Assembly: GCA_937959315.1 (NCBI GenBank) | Contig: CALGRC010000119.1 | Span: 1-7,834 of the forward strand | DNA from: an uncultured Clostridia bacterium | GTDB lineage: Bacteria > Bacillota > Clostridia > UMGS1810 | Reading direction: 5' to 3' | Length of the DNA stretch: 7,834 bases | Part shown: one piece after another, positions 1 to 7,601 of the stretch | How positions within the stretch are numbered: the stretch's first letter is position 1 | How the letters are laid out: every line of letters starts with the position of its first letter | Program-made: the position numbers and the translations under genes | Notes under the pieces: model-generated | The model's database searches: none | What the model saw: only the letters and a program-made list of their open reading frames with translations | Told to the model about the DNA's origin: nothing

Positions 1-1082
1 ACCTAATATTTGCCAAAGCGCTGGACCGTGCAGCCAAAGAAACCGGGGTGAATTTTATCGGCGGTTTTTCGGCCCTGGTGCATAAAGGGGAAACAAAAGG
101 CGATACTATTTTGATTGATTCCATCCCGCAGGCGCTTGCCGAAACGTCACTGGTCTGTGCGTCGGTAAATGTGGGTACCACCAAGGCGGGCATTAATATG
201 GATGCAGTGGCCAAAATGGGCCGGGTTATCAAATTGACGGCTGATTTAACAGCGGATACAGATGGCTTTGGATGTGCCAAGCTGGTGGTGTTTTGCAATG
301 CCGTAGAGGACAACCCATTTATGGCGGGCGCTTTTCATGGGGCGGGGGAACCGGACTGTGTGATTAACGTCGGCGTCAGCGGGCCCGGTGTAGTCAAATG
401 CGCACTGGAAAAGGTAAAAGGGGCGGATTTTGGCGTGGTGGCTGAAACGGTGAAAAAAACGGCGTTTAAGATTACCCGTATGGGCCAGCTGGTGGCACAG
501 GAAGCGTCCCGGCGGCTGGGCGTACCGTTTGGGATTGTCGATTTGTCGCTGGCGCCAACGCCGGCGGTTGGCGATAGCGTGGCGTATATTTTGGAGGAAA
601 TGGGGCTGGAAAAGTGCGGGACACACGGGACGACAGCGGCGCTGGCCTTGCTCAATGATGCGGTGAAAAAAGGCGGAATTTTTGCCTCTTCTTATGTCGG
701 CGGATTAAGCGGCGCTTTTATTCCAGTCAGTGAAGATGCCGGTATGATTGCCGCGGCAAAGTGCGGCGCATTGGGTTTGGATAAGCTGGAAGCCATGACT
801 TGTGTGTGCTCGGTGGGATTGGATATGATTGTTGTGCCCGGCGATACCAGTGCGCAGACGCTTTCTGCTATCATTGCCGATGAGGCGGCAATCGGGATGA
901 TAAATAATAAAACCACAGCCGTGCGGCTGATCCCTGCACCCGGGAAAAAGGTGGGAGACACCGTGGAATTTGGGGGCCTTTTGGGTACCGGCCCGGTCAT
1001 GGCGGTCCATCCATACAGCAGCGCCGCATTTATTGCGCGCGGCGGGCGGATTCCAGCGCCGGTGCACAGCCTGCGAAACTGA
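1..1082 (+). CDS. UPF0210/DUF711 'PFL family' protein, 5'-truncated
   Basis: The reading frame is open from base 3, so the gene runs in from outside the window; 359 residues are visible. From memory, full-length relatives (for example the pneumococcal protein of known structure) are about 445-450 residues, so roughly 90 N-terminal residues are missing. A GTG at 48 is simply an internal Val codon: the residues before it ([15 protein letters not shown]) already match the family. Conserved blocks seen in order are [86 protein letters not shown] and [12 protein letters not shown], ending [14 protein letters not shown]. The family is cytosolic with a fold related to pyruvate formate-lyase, but its reaction is unknown. 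I see no canonical C-terminal glycyl-radical motif. It ends 20 bases before the ATPase operon with no terminator between, so read-through is possible. The family assignment is secure; the function is not. Confidence 0.95.
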   Translation, partial: LIFAKALDRAAKETGVNFIGGFSALVHKGETKGDTILIDSIPQALAETSLVCASVNVGTTKAGINMDAVAKMGRVIKLTADLTADTDGFGCAKLVVFCNAVEDNPFMAGAFHGAGEPDCVINVGVSGPGVVKCALEKVKGADFGVVAETVKKTAFKITRMGQLVAQEASRRLGVPFGIVDLSLAPTPAVGDSVAYILEEMGLEKCGTHGTTAALALLNDAVKKGGIFASSYVGGLSGAFIPVSEDAGMIAAAKCGALGLDKLEAMTCVCSVGLDMIVVPGDTSAQTLSAIIADEAAIGMINNKTTAVRLIPAPGKKVGDTVEFGGLLGTGPVMAVHPYSSAAFIARGGRIPAPVHSLRN

Positions 1083-1102
1083 TATGTGGGAGATGGCGTT
1101 TA

Positions 1103-1432
1103 ATGAGTAATATTATCATAGAAAAAATCATTGATATTGAGCGGCGGGCACAGCGGATTATGGATGAAGCTAAAGGGCAGAAGGAAGGCCTGGACGCTTA
1201 TTTGGAAAACGAAGAAAAACGGATTTCCCGCGAGTATGCTGTGCGTGCAGAGCGAAAAGTGGAACAGATACAGCATTTGGAAGAGGAAAATGCCAGGCAG
1301 CGGTTGGAACAGATAAAGCAGCAGACGGAACAGCAGAAGGCGCAGTTGTTATCCATCTATAAAAAAAATCATGAGGTTTGGCTGAGCGAGCTTTATACAC
1401 GCATAACCGGGCAGGCGGTGAAAAATGATTGA
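1103..1432 (+). CDS. V-type ATP synthase subunit G/H (peripheral stalk coiled coil)
   Basis: A 109-residue, highly charged protein rich in Glu, Gln, Lys and Arg, with almost no Pro or Gly after residue 30 and a heptad-like spacing of Ile/Leu, so nearly all of it (about residues 5-90) should be one long coiled coil. This matches the G/H subunit of V/A-type ATPases, which pairs with subunit E to form the peripheral stalks that hold the A/B hexamer still against rotation. It has no membrane segment or signal peptide. The ATG at 1103 has a GGGAG at 1088-1092, ten bases upstream. Its 3' end overlaps the subunit C start by eight bases, suggesting coupled translation. Coiled coils diverge fast, so the call depends on length, composition and its place at the head of the operon as well as on sequence. 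Confidence 0.85.
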   Translation: MSNIIIEKIIDIERRAQRIMDEAKGQKEGLDAYLENEEKRISREYAVRAERKVEQIQHLEEENARQRLEQIKQQTEQQKAQLLSIYKKNHEVWLSELYTRITGQAVKND

Positions 1433-2453
1433 TTCGTTGATAAAGTACAGTGCTATCGCAGCAAAAATCAAAAGTATGGTAGGGAAAATGTTATCTGCTC
1501 CCGATTATGAGGAACTCATGCGCAAGCGCTCGGTAGGCGAGGTGGCGGCTTATTTGAAAGGCCGTGCAGAGTATCATGATATCTTGCGGGATGTGAATGA
1601 AACGGCCATCCACCGCGATGAGCTGGAATTATTCTTGCGTACATCGCTGATTGCGGATTTTGCAAAGCTCTACCGCTTTGCGCATGCGGATGTCCGGCAA
1701 TTTTTAAAATTGTTTTTTGTCAACTTCGAAATCAATGTACTCAAGCAGATGGTTCGTTCTGTCAATACTGGCCAAGCTTTTTCCAGCCGTTTGAGCGCCT
1801 TTTTGCAGCAGCATGTCAGTTTTGACGTACAGGCGTTGTCCCGGGCGGATAGTATCCCGGCCCTGGTGGATGCTTTGCAGCACAGCCGGTATGGCATGGC
1901 GCTGGGCAATCTTGTCAAAAGCCGGGAAACAGTGACCATTTTTGATTTTGAAATGACGCTGGATATTTTGAATTATAAGCTGCTTGCAGACGGGATTCAA
2001 AAGCAGCTCAAAGGCACGGAACAGAAGCACATGTTAACGTTGGTGGGCAGTGAAGCGGATATGATGAATCTAATGTGGATATACCGCTGTAAGGTCAACT
2101 TAAAATTGCCGCCTGAGCTGGTCTATAGCTACATTATCCCCATCTATTACCATATCCGGCAAGGGGATATTTTGAAAATGGCCAATGCCCAATCGCCGGA
2201 TGAGCTGTTTGGCTTATTGCGTCAAACCCGCTATGCGGCGCTTTTTGCAGGCGGCGATTTTGAGACACAGTATTTGCAGTATTTTCAAACCTTATGTACA
2301 AGGATGCTGCGCGGCAATCCTTACAGCATAGCGGGGATTCAATGCTATATGTGGCTGAAAGAAATTGAATTCCGCAACATCATTTCGATTATTGAAAGTA
2401 TCCGGTACGGGCTGGAGCCGGATGAAATCAAATCCTATTTAATTGTGTCGTGA
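1425..2453 (+). CDS. atpC: V-type ATP synthase subunit C
   Basis: A 342-residue, mostly helical soluble protein of the usual length for V/A-type subunit C (AtpC/NtpC, the homologue of eukaryotic subunit d/Vma6). It forms the funnel-shaped socket on top of the K ring into which the central D/F shaft docks. Recognisable family features are the start (KYSAIAAKIKSMVGKML), the FLKLFFVNFEINVLKQMVR region, and the C-terminal block EIEFRNIISIIESIRYGLEPDE, which resembles the conserved RNI...E..RYG ending of the family. The ATG at 1425 lies inside the end of the G/H gene (overlap 1425-1432) with only a weak purine-rich site upstream (GGCGG), so translation is probably coupled to G/H. Placing C before I and K differs from the order I-K-E-C-F-A-B-D known in several bacteria and archaea. 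Confidence 0.93.
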   Translation: MIDSLIKYSAIAAKIKSMVGKMLSAPDYEELMRKRSVGEVAAYLKGRAEYHDILRDVNETAIHRDELELFLRTSLIADFAKLYRFAHADVRQFLKLFFVNFEINVLKQMVRSVNTGQAFSSRLSAFLQQHVSFDVQALSRADSIPALVDALQHSRYGMALGNLVKSRETVTIFDFEMTLDILNYKLLADGIQKQLKGTEQKHMLTLVGSEADMMNLMWIYRCKVNLKLPPELVYSYIIPIYYHIRQGDILKMANAQSPDELFGLLRQTRYAALFAGGDFETQYLQYFQTLCTRMLRGNPYSIAGIQCYMWLKEIEFRNIISIIESIRYGLEPDEIKSYLIVS

Positions 2454-2455
2454 AT

Positions 2456-2461
2456 GGGAGG
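2456..2461 (+). promoter_or_regulatory. Ribosome binding site deciding a TTG start for subunit I
   Basis: GGGAGG lies eight bases before the TTG at 2470, just after the subunit C stop (2451-2453). It favours 2470 over the upstream in-frame TTG at 2443, which lies inside the C gene and has no such site. Confidence 0.8.
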
Positions 2462-2469
2462 CGGCTGAT

Positions 2470-4365
2470 TTGGCAATTCAAAAAATGAGTATGGTCAATA
2501 TCGTCGGACCGCTGGACGAGTATGACGAAATAATTGCAAACTATATTTTGGGCAAAAATTTGCATGTGGAACACACACTGAATGTACTGGATAATTCCAA
2601 AGATCTGCGGCCATTTGATGCCCCTAATCCGTATACCGAAGCATATAAAAAGCTTGGCGAACTGGTGCTGGAATATGGGCTCAACCCGGCGGAGGGCACG
2701 GATGCGGCATTTAGCCAGGAGGCGGTTCTGGCGTTGGTGGACAAGTTAGGCCATATGCGCGAAACGTTTGAACAGGAAATGGCTAACTACCGGCAGCAGC
2801 AAGCGGAAAATGATGAGATTATCAAACAATTGGAACCGCTTTTGGATATGGACGTAGATTTGAGTGTGCTGTTCGGATTTGAATTTATCCGCATCCGGTT
2901 TGGCAAAATGCCGCGGGACAGCTTTAAAAAGCTGGTAACTTACCTAGATGATATGGAAGCGTTTTTTATTTCGGGTTTGGAAGACCGCGACTATATCTGG
3001 GGCGTTTATTTTGTGCCGGAACCTTATCGTGAAAAAGTGGACCGTGTATTTGCATCGCTGTATTTTGAACGGATTATCATATCCGACCGGGCCAAGGGTA
3101 CGCCGCGGGAAGCGCAAAAGCAGCTGATGCATGATAATTTTGAGCTGCAAAATCAAATGAATAAGGCGGAAGCTGCCTACCGCGATTACATTACCGGGCA
3201 TGCGGATGAAATTTCATGCTTTTATCAAAAGCTGAGTAAGCTTTATCAAGCTTTTGAATTGCGGCGGTACGGGGCGCACACCAAACGTTCCTTTTATTTG
3301 GTTGGCTGGGCAGATGAGCAAACCATATCCCAGCTGCAGCAGGAATTGCAGCAAGTGCCGGAGGTGGCGTTGATTGAAGAAAATGCGCAGGAAGCGTCGC
3401 ATCACGTATCGCCGCCCACCAAGCTGCATAACAATCCGCTGTTCCGGCCATTTGAATTTTTTGTAAAAATGTATGGGCTGCCATCTTACAATGAGGTTGA
3501 CCCTACGCCCATCGTTGCCATTACCTATGTGCTGATGTTTGGTATTATGTTTGGCGATGTGGGGCAAGGGTTGGTGCTGGCCGCCGGCGGTTTTTTGCTG
3601 TATAAGCTGAAAAAAATGGATTTGGCAGCGATCATTGGTTATGCGGGTATCAGTTCTGCATTTTTCGGTTTTTGCTATGGTTCAGTGTTTGGGTTCGAGG
3701 AGGTACTGCACCCGTGGCTGCTCCGCCCGATGGAAAATATCATGACGGTGCTCATTGCAGCGGTGGCGTTAGGGACGGTCATCATTACGCTGTCTATGGG
3801 GCTGAATATTGCCGTTGCATTAAAAAACCGGGATTATGGGCGCGCATGTTTCAGCCAAAACGGTTTGGCAGGACTGGTATTTTATTGGGCGGTCATTGCC
3901 GGCGTTATCTTGATGGTGGTTAAGGGGATTACGGTTTTTTCGGTGGCATACAATTTGATTTTTATTGGATTGCCGCTGTTGCTGGTATTTTTGCGCGAGC
4001 CGCTTTCCCGTGCCATTGCGCATAAGCGGAAGCTGATTACAGGCGGAAAAGGCGAATTTTTCCTGGAAAGCTTCTTTGAACTGTTTGAAATTTTACTCAG
4101 CTTTGTCACCAATACCATTTCGTTTGTCCGTGTTGGGGCATTTGCATTAAATCATGTTGGCATGATGGGCGTGGTATTTATTTTTTCAGAAATGGCGTCA
4201 GGCGCTGCGAGCTGGGCGGTAATTGTGATTGGGAACTTGGTCGTCATGGGCTTGGAAGGTTTGATTGTGGGAATCCAGGTACTGCGGCTGGAATATTATG
4301 AGATTTTTTCCCGTTTTTATAGTGGCGAAGGTAAGGAATTCCGTCCAATAAAGGACCGGGTCTGA
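2470..4365 (+). CDS. atpI: V-type ATP synthase subunit I (membrane stator, a-subunit homologue)
   Basis: A 631-residue protein starting at TTG 2470 (MAIQKMSMVNIVGPLDEYDE), the usual start for clostridial homologues, with a good ribosome binding site. Residues 1 to about 340 form the soluble arm that binds the peripheral stalks. From about 347 on there are several hydrophobic helices. Family landmarks seen: the linker HNNPLFRPFEFFVKMYGLPSY; the first membrane region with MFGDVGQG; and, near the end, ISFVRVGAFALNHVGMMG, holding R554, followed by GLIVGIQVLRLEYYE with R606. In this family these two membrane Arg residues sit at the interface with the K ring and release the ion from its Glu. It anchors the stator and supplies the two ion half-channels in the cytoplasmic membrane. 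It ends 23 bases before K. Length and motifs are normal; no damage is seen. Confidence 0.97.
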   Translation: MAIQKMSMVNIVGPLDEYDEIIANYILGKNLHVEHTLNVLDNSKDLRPFDAPNPYTEAYKKLGELVLEYGLNPAEGTDAAFSQEAVLALVDKLGHMRETFEQEMANYRQQQAENDEIIKQLEPLLDMDVDLSVLFGFEFIRIRFGKMPRDSFKKLVTYLDDMEAFFISGLEDRDYIWGVYFVPEPYREKVDRVFASLYFERIIISDRAKGTPREAQKQLMHDNFELQNQMNKAEAAYRDYITGHADEISCFYQKLSKLYQAFELRRYGAHTKRSFYLVGWADEQTISQLQQELQQVPEVALIEENAQEASHHVSPPTKLHNNPLFRPFEFFVKMYGLPSYNEVDPTPIVAITYVLMFGIMFGDVGQGLVLAAGGFLLYKLKKMDLAAIIGYAGISSAFFGFCYGSVFGFEEVLHPWLLRPMENIMTVLIAAVALGTVIITLSMGLNIAVALKNRDYGRACFSQNGLAGLVFYWAVIAGVILMVVKGITVFSVAYNLIFIGLPLLLVFLREPLSRAIAHKRKLITGGKGEFFLESFFELFEILLSFVTNTISFVRVGAFALNHVGMMGVVFIFSEMASGAASWAVIVIGNLVVMGLEGLIVGIQVLRLEYYEIFSRFYSGEGKEFRPIKDRV

Positions 4366-4374
4366 CAAATTAAG

Positions 4375-4380
4375 AGGAGG
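4375..4380 (+). promoter_or_regulatory. Strong ribosome binding site for subunit K
   Basis: A perfect AGGAGG lies eight bases before the ATG at 4389. It is the best such site in the window, fitting the need for many K copies per complex (about ten in known V/A rings). Confidence 0.85.
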
Positions 4381-4388
4381 AATGAGAC

Positions 4389-4808
4389 ATGGTAACAATT
4401 GTGAGTGTTTTGCTGGCATTGAGTATTTTGGTTCCGTTTGGCGTGTACTTTCTGGGGGAAAAGAACCGGCGGCGCGGAAAGATGGTGTTGGGGTCTAATC
4501 TTTTTTCATTTTTTTCTGTATTGATTGTCGCAACCATTTGCCTGTTTGGTTCTGTTTCGGTTGGGGCGGCAAGCGAGGCTGGTTCTGCTGGGAATGTGGA
4601 AGGTATGGCGTATCTTGCGGCGGCGCTGGTGACGGGGCTTGCTACCATTGGGGCGGGCATTGCGGTGGCTGCGGCGTCCTCGGCAGCGCTGGGGGCAATC
4701 AGCGAAGACCCCAAGGTGATGGGGAAAGCGTTGATTTTTGTTGCTTTGGCCGAAGGTATTGCGCTGTATGGGCTGTTGGTTTCATTTACGATTTTGGGGA
4801 AATTTTAA
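4389..4808 (+). CDS. atpK: V-type ATP synthase subunit K (ion-carrying ring proteolipid)
   Basis: A 139-residue, very hydrophobic protein. It has an N-terminal membrane segment (about residues 3-22), a basic loop (EKNRRRGK), a second segment (about 36-60) running into a small-residue linker, then the helical hairpin typical of c/K subunits: a Gly/Ala-rich helix (about 74-102), the polar loop SEDPK (105-109) and a last helix with LAEGIALYGLL. E122 in that helix is the expected ion-binding carboxylate. The extra N-terminal part is known in clostridial K subunits and may be a retained helix or a cleaved leader. The Na+-ring signature (a Gln in the partner helix, and Ser/Thr right after the Glu) is not present: E122 is followed by Gly and the partner helix has no Gln. 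That favours H+ but does not prove it. Confidence 0.95.
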   Translation: MVTIVSVLLALSILVPFGVYFLGEKNRRRGKMVLGSNLFSFFSVLIVATICLFGSVSVGAASEAGSAGNVEGMAYLAAALVTGLATIGAGIAVAAASSAALGAISEDPKVMGKALIFVALAEGIALYGLLVSFTILGKF

Positions 4809-4824
4809 AAAGGCGGCTGGCGGT

Positions 4825-5133
4825 ATGAAGCTATTTTTAATCAGCGATAATGTGGATACCCAAACCGGTTTGCGGCTATCCGGTATAGATGGGGTTGTGG
4901 TTCATCAAATGGATGAACTCAAGGCGGCGTTGGAATCGGTTGTGGCAGATAAGGAGATCGGCATTCTGCTTATCACCGAAAAGCTGGCCAGGTTGTTCCC
5001 CGATTTTGTAAAAGAAATCAAACTGACATATGAAAAACCGTTGATTGTGGAAATTCCAGACCGGCACGGCACAGGGCGGTCAAAAGATTTTATTACATCG
5101 TATGTAACAGAAGCGATTGGATTGAAACTATAA
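4825..5133 (+). CDS. atpF: V-type ATP synthase subunit F (central shaft)
   Basis: A 102-residue soluble protein of normal length for V/A-type subunit F (called NtpG in Enterococcus). Family blocks are the start MKLFLISDNVDTQTGLRLSG, the central strand IGILLITEKLA, and PLIVEIPDRHG towards the C-terminus. These fit the small alpha/beta, CheY-like fold that binds subunit D in the rotating central shaft. The ATG at 4825 is chosen because it begins exactly at the conserved first strand. An upstream in-frame ATG at 4738 would add 29 residues read entirely from K coding sequence and its spacer. An AAGG stands about 11 bases upstream, so initiation looks only moderate. Its stop overlaps the start of E as TAATG (5131-5135), which suggests coupled translation. 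Confidence 0.93.
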   Translation: MKLFLISDNVDTQTGLRLSGIDGVVVHQMDELKAALESVVADKEIGILLITEKLARLFPDFVKEIKLTYEKPLIVEIPDRHGTGRSKDFITSYVTEAIGLKL

Positions 5134-5804
5134 TGCGGGAATGCGTTGAATTTTGGTTATTTTTTATAATTATGTCGTTGGGTATTATTGAGATTGGTTG
5201 TATTATTAATGAAAAATTTGATAAATTTACCGAAGTTACACTCAAAACAGCGGCGCGCCGCCGTGACCAACTGGTAAGCGAGGTACAGGCTGTGAAACAG
5301 CAAAAACTCGGGGAGCTGGAAAATACGTATTTAGAAAAAGCGTATAAAACTATCCAGCGCGGTGTGACAAATGCACAAAAAGCGGCTGCGGAGCATATAT
5401 CGCTTGTTATGGCAGACAGCCGCCGTGAGGTGCTTCAATACCGTGAGGATCTCATTGAAAGGCTGTTTTCCGATTTAGAGCAAAAATTGGCGGCTTTTAA
5501 GGAAAGCGAGGCATATTCTGCATTTTTAGAGAAAATGGTGACGGATGGCATAACTGCTGTTGGCGGCGGGGAAGTACAGGTGGTGCTGGATGTATCGGAC
5601 AAGGGTTCTGCCGCGCAGCTTAGAAGCAAATTTGGTATAGAACCTACCTACCAGCCTGGGCTGCTGGGCGGCGCCATTGTGATAAGTGATGTACACAAAA
5701 AAATTTGTCATCATACCCTGCGTGCCAGGATTGACGAGGCGCGGGAAGAATTTTTAGAATGGAGCGGGTTTTCCATTTATCAGGGGACGGGGGATGCGGT
5801 TTGA
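5133..5804 (+). CDS. atpE: V-type ATP synthase subunit E (peripheral stalk)
   Basis: A 223-residue protein if it starts at ATG 5133, or 210 if at the in-frame ATG 5172. From about residue 28 it is a clear E subunit: a long charged coiled coil (EKFDKFTEVTLKTAARRRDQ, continuing to about residue 120) and a C-terminal globular domain with LLGGAIVISDVHKKI and LRARIDEAREEF. The helix pairs with G/H and the globular part caps the A/B hexamer. The first ~26 residues are odd: a hydrophobic run (WLFFIIMSLGIIEIGCII) not expected in this soluble subunit, encoded by a very AT-rich stretch. Neither ATG has a clear ribosome binding site. The 5133 start overlaps the F stop and is kept on coupling grounds, but the true N-terminus may be further in. 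The E/A junction overlaps by four bases (TTGA, 5801-5804). Identity is secure, start is not. Confidence 0.88.
   Translation: MRECVEFWLFFIIMSLGIIEIGCIINEKFDKFTEVTLKTAARRRDQLVSEVQAVKQQKLGELENTYLEKAYKTIQRGVTNAQKAAAEHISLVMADSRREVLQYREDLIERLFSDLEQKLAAFKESEAYSAFLEKMVTDGITAVGGGEVQVVLDVSDKGSAAQLRSKFGIEPTYQPGLLGGAIVISDVHKKICHHTLRARIDEAREEFLEWSGFSIYQGTGDAV
5165..5170 (+). promoter_or_regulatory. Possible -10 promoter element inside the 5' end of atpE
   Basis: A perfect TATAAT in the only strongly AT-rich stretch of the window (5161-5220 is 13 G+C of 60 by hand count). The -35 side is weak: TTGAAT at 5146-5151 leaves only a 13-base spacer, and nothing consensus-like sits at 17. It may be a chance match in AT-rich sequence. 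Confidence 0.2.
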
Positions 5805-7564
5805 ACGGGACAATTTATGCTATCAATGGGCCGGTTGTGAAGGTGCGCGGTACTGACACCTTGCGGATGCATGAGATGGTGCGGGTAGGGGAAGAACAGC
5901 TTACCGGCGAGGTGATTGGTGTAGACCCTGACAGCGTTATAGTACAGGTGTATGAGGAAACGACATCGCTTGGGCTAGGCGAACCGGTGGAAGGGACGGG
6001 CGCCCCGCTTTCAGTGACGCTGGGGCCTGGCATTTTGGGTTCCATTTTTGACGGGATTGAACGCCCGCTGCTGGAACTGGAAAAGGCGACGGGGGCGTTT
6101 ATCAGCCGCGGGGTACGGGTAGAGCCGTTGGATACCCGGCGCAAGTGGCAGGTGGAACTGCTGGTAAAACCGGGCGATAGGGTGTCGGGCGGGGATATCC
6201 TTGCACAGACGCAGGAAACGCCGTCCGTTTTACACAAAGTTATGGTGCCGCCGGGGCTGTCTGGCACGGTTACATTTTGTACGACGGACGGGCCATATAC
6301 CATTGATGACGTGTTGGTGCGGATACAGCCGGCAGACGGGCAGGAACAGGAGGTCAAGCTGTGTCAGAAATGGCCGGTGCGTACACCGCGGCCTATTATG
6401 AAGCGGCAGGCGCTCAAAGTGCCGCTCATTACCGGCCAGCGGGTGATAGATACCTTTTTCCCCATTGCAAAGGGCGGTACGGCGGCGATCCCGGGCGGGT
6501 TCGGCACGGGCAAGACCATGAGCCAGCACCAGCTGGCCAAGTGGTCGGATGCGGATATCATTGTATACATTGGCTGCGGCGAGCGGGGCAATGAAATGAC
6601 GCAGGTTTTAGAAGATTTTTCAAAATTGGTGGACCCCCGTACGGGAAAATCGCTCATGGACCGTACGGTGCTGATTGCAAATACCTCCAATATGCCGGTG
6701 GCGGCACGCGAAGCATGTATTTATACCGGTATTACACTGGCGGAATACTACCGCGATATGGGGTATCATGTCGCCATTATGGCAGATTCTACTTCGCGCT
6801 GGGCAGAGGCGCTGCGTGAAATTTCCGGCCGGCTGGAGGAAATGCCGGCGGAAGAAGGGTTCCCGGCTTATCTGCCCAGCCGCCTGTCCTCTTTTTATGA
6901 GCGCGCGGGGTTGGTGGAAAATTTAAACGGTACCAGCGGCAGCGTAACCATTATTGGGGCGGTATCGCCGCAAGGGGGCGATTTTTCCGAGCCGGTTACA
7001 CAAAATACCAAACGGTTTATCCGCTGCTTTTGGGCGCTGGATAAATCATTGGCTTATCAGCGGCATTATCCGGCCATCAACTGGACCCAGAGCTACAGCG
7101 AATATCTCGGCGACCTCGCCGCCTGGTATACCCAAAACGTCGGGGACGATTTTCTCGCCTGCCGCAGCCAGATCGCCCAGCTCCTTCAGGAGGAGAGCAG
7201 CTTGATGGAGATCGTCAAGCTCATCGGCGCCGATGTCCTTCCCGACGACCAGAAGCTGGTCATCGAAATCGCGCGGGTCATCCGGGTCGGATTCCTCCAG
7301 CAGAACGCCTATCACAAGGACGACACCTATGTCCCCCTGTCGAAACAGTTGGGGATGATGAAGGTTATGCTGTATCTCTACCAGTCCTCCAGGGCCCTCG
7401 TGGCCGCGCAGGTGCCCCTTTCCACAATCCTGGCGACCGGTCTGTTCGACAAGGCGGCCCGGATCAAGTACGATGTCCCGAACGATCAGCCGGAGCTCCT
7501 CGACGCCTACACTGCGGATATCGACCGGACCTTCGCGGACCTGCGCGCCTCCCGGCCGGCGTAA
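5801..7564 (+). CDS. atpA: V-type ATP synthase catalytic subunit A
   Basis: A 587-residue protein, normal for subunit A, which hydrolyses or makes ATP in the A3B3 head. TTG at 5801 is chosen: it gives the family start (NGTIYAINGPVVKVRG), overlaps the E stop (TTGA) and follows a G-rich site at 5782-5794. An in-frame ATG at 5759 would add 14 unrelated residues read from E. In order: N-terminal barrel (about 1-70); the insertion typical of A, near 115-195; Walker A GGFGTGKT at 232-239 (K238); GCGERGNEM with the catalytic Glu E261; the Walker B region VAIMADSTSRW with D329 (324-334); then a helical C-terminal domain with IGADVLPDDQKLVIEIARVI and GLFDKAARIKYDVPND. From about residue 421 the codon use changes abruptly (Ile ATT to ATC, Leu to CTC, Val to GTC) although the frame and protein homology continue. 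The gene may therefore be a hybrid of two sources. Confidence 0.96.
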   Translation: MNGTIYAINGPVVKVRGTDTLRMHEMVRVGEEQLTGEVIGVDPDSVIVQVYEETTSLGLGEPVEGTGAPLSVTLGPGILGSIFDGIERPLLELEKATGAFISRGVRVEPLDTRRKWQVELLVKPGDRVSGGDILAQTQETPSVLHKVMVPPGLSGTVTFCTTDGPYTIDDVLVRIQPADGQEQEVKLCQKWPVRTPRPIMKRQALKVPLITGQRVIDTFFPIAKGGTAAIPGGFGTGKTMSQHQLAKWSDADIIVYIGCGERGNEMTQVLEDFSKLVDPRTGKSLMDRTVLIANTSNMPVAAREACIYTGITLAEYYRDMGYHVAIMADSTSRWAEALREISGRLEEMPAEEGFPAYLPSRLSSFYERAGLVENLNGTSGSVTIIGAVSPQGGDFSEPVTQNTKRFIRCFWALDKSLAYQRHYPAINWTQSYSEYLGDLAAWYTQNVGDDFLACRSQIAQLLQEESSLMEIVKLIGADVLPDDQKLVIEIARVIRVGFLQQNAYHKDDTYVPLSKQLGMMKVMLYLYQSSRALVAAQVPLSTILATGLFDKAARIKYDVPNDQPELLDAYTADIDRTFADLRASRPA

Positions 7565-7587
7565 TGTTCGCCCCGCACTTCCACTCG

Positions 7588-7593
7588 AAAGGA
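7588..7593 (+). promoter_or_regulatory. Ribosome binding site for atpB
   Basis: AAAGGA lies eight bases before the ATG at 7602, within the 37-base spacer after the atpA stop. No terminator or promoter is seen in that spacer. Confidence 0.7.
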
Positions 7594-7601
7594 TGAAGCC
7601 T

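Noticed and set aside
1020..1082. Glycyl-radical site at the C-terminus of the DUF711 protein
   Set aside because: The ending [15 protein letters not shown] has Gly residues but not the canonical Arg-Val-x-Gly-Tyr type motif of true glycyl-radical enzymes.
3672..3923. Open frame of 83 codons on the + strand inside atpI
   Set aside because: Out of frame within the conserved membrane part of subunit I, with no ribosome binding site and no recognisable product.
4738..4824. ATG at 4738 as the start of subunit F
   Set aside because: It would add 29 residues read out of frame from K and its spacer; the conserved F protein starts at ATG 4825.
5759..5800. ATG at 5759 as the start of atpA
   Set aside because: The added 14 residues are out-of-frame reading of the end of E; the family start falls at TTG 5801, which also overlaps the E stop.
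5815..6357. Open frame of 180 codons on the - strand over the 5' half of atpA
   Set aside because: Low-complexity Ser/Thr/Pro translation typical of an antisense shadow; the + strand holds an unambiguous subunit A.
7061..7100. Frameshift or insertion element at the composition break in atpA
   Set aside because: The reading frame continues unbroken, the subunit A homology is continuous, and I see no inverted or direct repeats there.
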